The notes beneath the pieces were generated by a model. It was not told where the DNA came from. It was given only the letters and a program-made list of their open reading frames with translations, and made no database searches. Position numbers and translations under genes: made by a program. Positions 5,863-8,601 of a DNA stretch of 8,601 nt are shown piece by piece (within the stretch, counting starts at the first letter, position 1; the number at the start of each line of letters is the position of its first letter). Location of the stretch: NCBI GenBank assembly GCA_937884385.1, contig CALGCW010000162.1, positions 1-8,601 on the forward strand, in the 5' to 3' direction. The stretch is from an uncultured Clostridia bacterium (lineage in GTDB: Bacteria > Bacillota > Clostridia > Oscillospirales > CAG-272).

Positions 5863-7175
5863 TATTTCTTTACCTCCTGACGTTCTTTAAGTATTTTCAT
5901 TACTTTAGCCTTTGCAATTTTATTCGTATGAACGAGCTGACGCTTTGCAGGGCAAACGAAAGAGCAGCATCCGCACTCCATACATATATTCGCTTTAAGC
6001 TCAACGAGAGCCTCGTCGTCACCTGCGCGAAGTGCCTGAACGAATGCCTTGGGGTCAAGACCGAAGGGGCACGCGTTCACACAGCTTCCGCACTTGATGC
6101 ACGCGGTGGGATCGGGAACGAAAGCCTCCTCCTCGTTGAAGAAGAGGACCGCGTTTGTATTTTTCATAACAGGCATTTCCATGCTCTCAACTGACCAACC
6201 CATCATAGGACCTCCGAGAATGACCTTTTTGGGGTCTTCCTTAAGTCCGCCTGCAAATTCAATGATATCAGCGATTCTCGTACCGATGGGCGCGATGATA
6301 TTCTTGGGCTCTGCAACGGCACCGCCGTCGATGGTGATGCACTTTCTTGTAAGGGGCATACCTGTTCTTATGAACGAAGCGATCTCTGCAAGAGTCGTGC
6401 AGTTGATAACTATAACGCCTGCATCGATGGGGAGCTTACCTTCCATAATGACCTTGCCGGTTGTGTGATATACGAGGACCTTCTCACCGCCCTGGGGATA
6501 TACCGCCTTAAGGGGCATAACCTCAACGTTGGATATGCGTGATGTAGCTCTCTCTATCTTTTCGATGCATTCGGGCTTGTTCTTTTCAATGCCGAAGATT
6601 ATTCTCTTGGGGTCAAGGCATTTTTTGAGAAGTCTTACACCAAACTCAATATCGTCCACGCGGTCGATCATAGTGCGAGTATCGCTTGTGATGTAGGGCT
6701 CGCATTCAGCGCCGTTGATGACGATCTCATCAACACTCTTTACGTTGAGCTTAACGGCTGTGGGGAAGCCTGCACCTCCGAGACCGACGATCCCGCTGTC
6801 CTTAACTGCACAAACTAACTCTTCAAGCGTGCTTACCTCGCGGGGAGCAAGCTCCTCGAAGGGGGTGTCAAGTCCATCGTTCTCAATAAGGATTGCAGAT
6901 ACCTTTCTACCGTTAGAGAGAATGGTAGTGTCGGTATTTTTGACCTTACCTGAAACACTTGAATGAATTTTTGCGGAAACGTAGCCTGAAGCCTCTGCGA
7001 TAACCTGTCCGACCTTAACGAGGTCGCCCGTTTTGACAACGGGTGTTGCAGGCGCGCCTATGTGCATAGAAAGAGGCATAAGCACGGTCTTGGGAGACGG
7101 CATTACTACCGGAGCCTCCTTAGCAGTCCCTTTTTTGTGCGGGAGGGAAACACCCGGCAATTTGAATAAAGGCAA
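5862..7175 (-). CDS. rnfC: Electron transport complex subunit RnfC
   Basis: RnfC is the peripheral cytoplasmic subunit that exchanges electrons with NAD(H). It has two CxxCxxCxxxCP cluster motifs (C359, C362, C365, C369 and C398, C401, C404, C408) and a flavin/NADH-binding domain related to the Nqo1 subunit of complex I. That domain shows GIVGLGGAGFPTAVKL at 128-143, INGAECEPY near 154-162 and YPQGGEKVL near 226-234. An N-terminal barrel-sandwich-like domain spans about 26-95. The 437-residue length is typical for forms without a long repetitive C-terminal extension. I chose the TTG at 7175-7173 because AAGGAG lies eight bases before it. A GTG at 7184 in the same frame overlaps that binding site and would leave no spacing, although it would only add three residues. 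This is the first gene of the operon, preceded by a consensus promoter. Confidence 0.95.
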   Translation of the reverse strand: MPLFKLPGVSLPHKKGTAKEAPVVMPSPKTVLMPLSMHIGAPATPVVKTGDLVKVGQVIAEASGYVSAKIHSSVSGKVKNTDTTILSNGRKVSAILIENDGLDTPFEELAPREVSTLEELVCAVKDSGIVGLGGAGFPTAVKLNVKSVDEIVINGAECEPYITSDTRTMIDRVDDIEFGVRLLKKCLDPKRIIFGIEKNKPECIEKIERATSRISNVEVMPLKAVYPQGGEKVLVYHTTGKVIMEGKLPIDAGVIVINCTTLAEIASFIRTGMPLTRKCITIDGGAVAEPKNIIAPIGTRIADIIEFAGGLKEDPKKVILGGPMMGWSVESMEMPVMKNTNAVLFFNEEEAFVPDPTACIKCGSCVNACPFGLDPKAFVQALRAGDDEALVELKANICMECGCCSFVCPAKRQLVHTNKIAKAKVMKILKERQEVKK

Positions 7176-7218
7176 TTTTTTCACTCCTTCATATTAATAT
7201 TTATATTCAACAAACTTA

Positions 7219-7247
7219 ATTATATCAAATACATGTTCAAATGTCAA
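7219..7247 (-). promoter_or_regulatory. Consensus promoter of the rnf operon
   Basis: On the minus strand TTGACA (7247-7242) and TATAAT (7224-7219) both match the consensus exactly, with a 17-base spacer, and TGA directly before the -10 box makes it an extended -10 promoter. The transcript should start near 7212, leaving a leader of about 35 bases before rnfC. I see no riboswitch in so short a leader. Confidence 0.85.
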
Positions 7248-7344
7248 TTGATTTTATGAGAAATAAACAAAGAAATTTAAGGAAATGACACGAAATTTGT
7301 ACATTGTGAAAAATATATCAATCTTTTTGCGGGTGTCGGTAAAA

Positions 7345-7371
7345 GTTTAAAGCACCGTTATTAAACGGTGC
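7345..7371 (-). terminator. Terminator of the FkbM methyltransferase gene
   Basis: An 8-bp stem, GCACCGTT and AACGGTGC with the loop TAAT on the minus strand (7371-7352), lies five bases beyond the stop codon of the methyltransferase gene and is followed on the minus strand by TTTAAACTTTT. It separates this gene from the rnf operon promoter downstream. Confidence 0.75.
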
Positions 7372-7376
7372 CTTTG

Positions 7377-8462
7377 TTAATCTTTTATTGCGTATAAGTT
7401 TAGATCCCACGCGGGGATGTATGGAAATCTCCTTAAATAGAGCTTATACTCGGGATTTAGGTCTCTTACAAGCTCGGGCAGAGCAAACAAGTCCTCGCTT
7501 CTGTGGTAAAGCGACACAAGAAGCTTTGGCGAATGTGCCTTGATCGTTTCAGCCGAACCGAGCAAAGCCTCTCGCTCCGATCCCTCAACGTCATATTTTA
7601 TATAGTCCACGGGCGCACCCGCAAGAACGGAGTCAAGAGAAACAACGCTTATCTCTTTTACCTTGGAGACGATATTACCTTTTGATACTATGCCGGCGTT
7701 GCGGTTGCCGCTTGCATCGAAGAGCAGAGTGGTGTTTTCGCTCCACGCGCCCGCGTTTACGCAACTGATTTTTATTTTGTCAATGCCGGCTACGTATTCA
7801 GAGAGCTTTCTGAAATTTCTCGCGTCGGGCTCAAGCGCAACGGCAGATTTAAGGGCAGGGCAGTAGTGCAGCATCTCGCGCAAGGTGTCGCCGTTATATG
7901 CTCCGAGATCTGCATAGCTTTCGATCTCATTGCAGTTCAAAATCTCGTCGTATACGGCATCCCTGTCGCTTTCGCTATCCCAAAGGTAGCCTATGTCACC
8001 CGTGAGCTTGTAGCGAATGACGTTCTCATATATTCTTTTCGACTCTTCATCTGCAAGGCTGTTCCAAACGTCTTCAAAGCGCGTGCGGTTCTCCTCGAAA
8101 AATTCATAGGTGAAAAGTGTCTCCCCAAAAACGGGAACGTCGGGGGCATACAGCTCACATTCCTCGCCCACTTTTCTGAATAGAGCCATAACGTCGGGCA
8201 GAGAGGATGCAAATGAGAGCAGAACTATCGGATTTTGCCCTGCGTACCTTTCCTTCATCGCAGAGTAGGAGATGACGGTCTTGCCGTGGAAACTGTGACC
8301 TCTCACAAATCCGTCACTTGCGAAGAAATCCGATATCTCAATACCGTATTTATCACATACTGCTATTATCTTGTCAGCACCGTTGCCCATTCCGTACATC
8401 ACCACGGGTCGCCCCGCAGACGCAAGATAGTGCCATAAATCAGTCTTTATATCGATATTCAT
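7377..8462 (-). CDS. FkbM family methyltransferase with N-terminal Rossmann-like domain
   Basis: This looks like an S-adenosylmethionine-dependent methyltransferase of the FkbM family, whose members often O-methylate sugars or secondary metabolites. The substrate cannot be told here. The C-terminal catalytic part starts near residue 180: motif I is YADLGAYNGDTL at 183-194, the acidic end of the next strand is E211 in VALEPDARNF, SLDSVL lies at 275-280, and the family stretch IKYDVEGSEREAL at 288-300 is clear, followed by SLYHR at 317-321. The first 120 residues form a separate domain with YGMGNGADKI at 23-32 followed by an ASDGFVRG stretch, resembling nucleotide-binding domains found in some surface-sugar proteins. 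The ATG at 8462 is chosen because GAGG lies six bases upstream. An in-frame start at 8519 overlaps the promoter. The gene stands alone with its own promoter and terminator. Confidence 0.87.
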   Translation of the reverse strand: MNIDIKTDLWHYLASAGRPVVMYGMGNGADKIIAVCDKYGIEISDFFASDGFVRGHSFHGKTVISYSAMKERYAGQNPIVLLSFASSLPDVMALFRKVGEECELYAPDVPVFGETLFTYEFFEENRTRFEDVWNSLADEESKRIYENVIRYKLTGDIGYLWDSESDRDAVYDEILNCNEIESYADLGAYNGDTLREMLHYCPALKSAVALEPDARNFRKLSEYVAGIDKIKISCVNAGAWSENTTLLFDASGNRNAGIVSKGNIVSKVKEISVVSLDSVLAGAPVDYIKYDVEGSEREALLGSAETIKAHSPKLLVSLYHRSEDLFALPELVRDLNPEYKLYLRRFPYIPAWDLNLYAIKD

Positions 8463-8490
8463 ATCAAACCTCGTTTTAAACTCTATCAAA

Positions 8491-8519
8491 ATTATATCAC
8501 ACAAAATAAAAAATAGCAA
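8491..8519 (-). promoter_or_regulatory. Promoter of the FkbM methyltransferase gene
   Basis: On the minus strand TTGCTA (8519-8514) and a perfect TATAAT (8496-8491) are separated by 17 bases, and TGA directly before the -10 box gives an extended -10 element. The leader would be about 20-25 bases. The -35 box lies about ten bases from repeat copy C. Confidence 0.8.
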
Positions 8520-8529
8520 GATGATACCG

Positions 8530-8601
8530 TCAAATTTTGATTTGGTGGGGAGTTACTTTACTTAAAAGGTGTTACTTTTTTCGAGAAAAAAGTAACCAAA
8601 A
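8530..8601 (+). repeat. Dispersed palindromic repeat, copy C (reaches window edge)
   Basis: Bases 8531-8543 (CAAATTTTGATTT) and 8547-8559 (GGGGAGTTACTTT) match copies A and B, and 8561-8570 matches copy A. A perfect hairpin follows: GTTACTTTTTT at 8571-8581, loop CGAG at 8582-8585, AAAAAAGTAAC at 8586-8596. The GTTACTTT arm also repeats the earlier GTTACTTT at 8552-8559, so two alternative pairings with AAAGTAAC are possible. The element may continue past the window. Confidence 0.7.

Noticed and set aside
7304..7321. A Rex-like redox repressor site, TTGTGAAAAATATATCAA, upstream of the rnf operon.
   Set aside because: The second half-site matches the TTGTGA-6-TCACAA type pattern in only four of six positions, and it lies about 57 bases upstream of the -35 box, so support is too weak.
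8463..8519. An N-terminal extension of the methyltransferase gene by 19 residues.
   Set aside because: The extension would cover the predicted -10 and -35 boxes, and a ribosome binding site precedes the ATG at 8462 instead.
1..8601. CRISPR arrays, tRNA genes, transposase genes or a defence system.
   Set aside because: I found no regularly spaced direct repeats, no tRNA-like cloverleaf, and no transposase, nuclease or toxin-like protein in any frame.

Overview
The window reads as chromosomal sequence from an anaerobic, probably host-associated member of the class Clostridia. The supporting signs are an Rnf operon in the clostridial order C-D-G-E-A-B with a multi-cluster RnfB, an ECF-type thiamine transporter subunit behind a TPP riboswitch, a bacterial type A-like RNase P RNA, strong AGGAGG ribosome binding sites, and sigma-70-type promoters with a uniform 17-base spacer. 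Species cannot be decided from this sequence.

Layout, left to right. Bases 1-287 hold no supportable gene but contain one copy of a dispersed repeat (about 205-284). Next come a promoter (288-316), a TPP riboswitch (about 338-426), a hairpin expression platform (449-490) and thiT (504-1163, +). A second repeat copy (1170-1234) follows. A small membrane protein gene (1304-1768, +) has its own consensus promoter. The RNase P RNA gene rnpB (about 1810-2190, +) has a consensus promoter that starts four bases after that gene's stop. A strong hairpin (2197-2228) lies between rnpB and the convergent rnf operon and probably ends transcription from both sides.

The rnf operon runs on the minus strand from 7175 down to 2232 (rnfC, rnfD, rnfG, rnfE, rnfA, rnfB). 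Its genes overlap by one to four bases or are separated by about 12-15 bases carrying a ribosome binding site, and a consensus extended -10 promoter lies at 7219-7247. The complex couples electron transfer between reduced ferredoxin and NAD to ion movement across the membrane. RnfB and RnfC carry iron-sulfur clusters, RnfD and RnfG carry (or are expected to carry) covalent FMN, and RnfA and RnfE form the membrane core. A monocistronic FkbM-type methyltransferase gene (7377-8462, -) follows with its own promoter and terminator. A third repeat copy closes the window (8530-8601).

Most of the window is ordinary housekeeping and energy metabolism, and I see no convincing new multi-gene system. The points that deserve a second look are the three-copy palindromic repeat next to promoters, a degenerate flavinylation motif in RnfG, a cysteine-rich tail on RnfE, and an RNase P RNA whose apparent L15 loop lacks the usual GGU.
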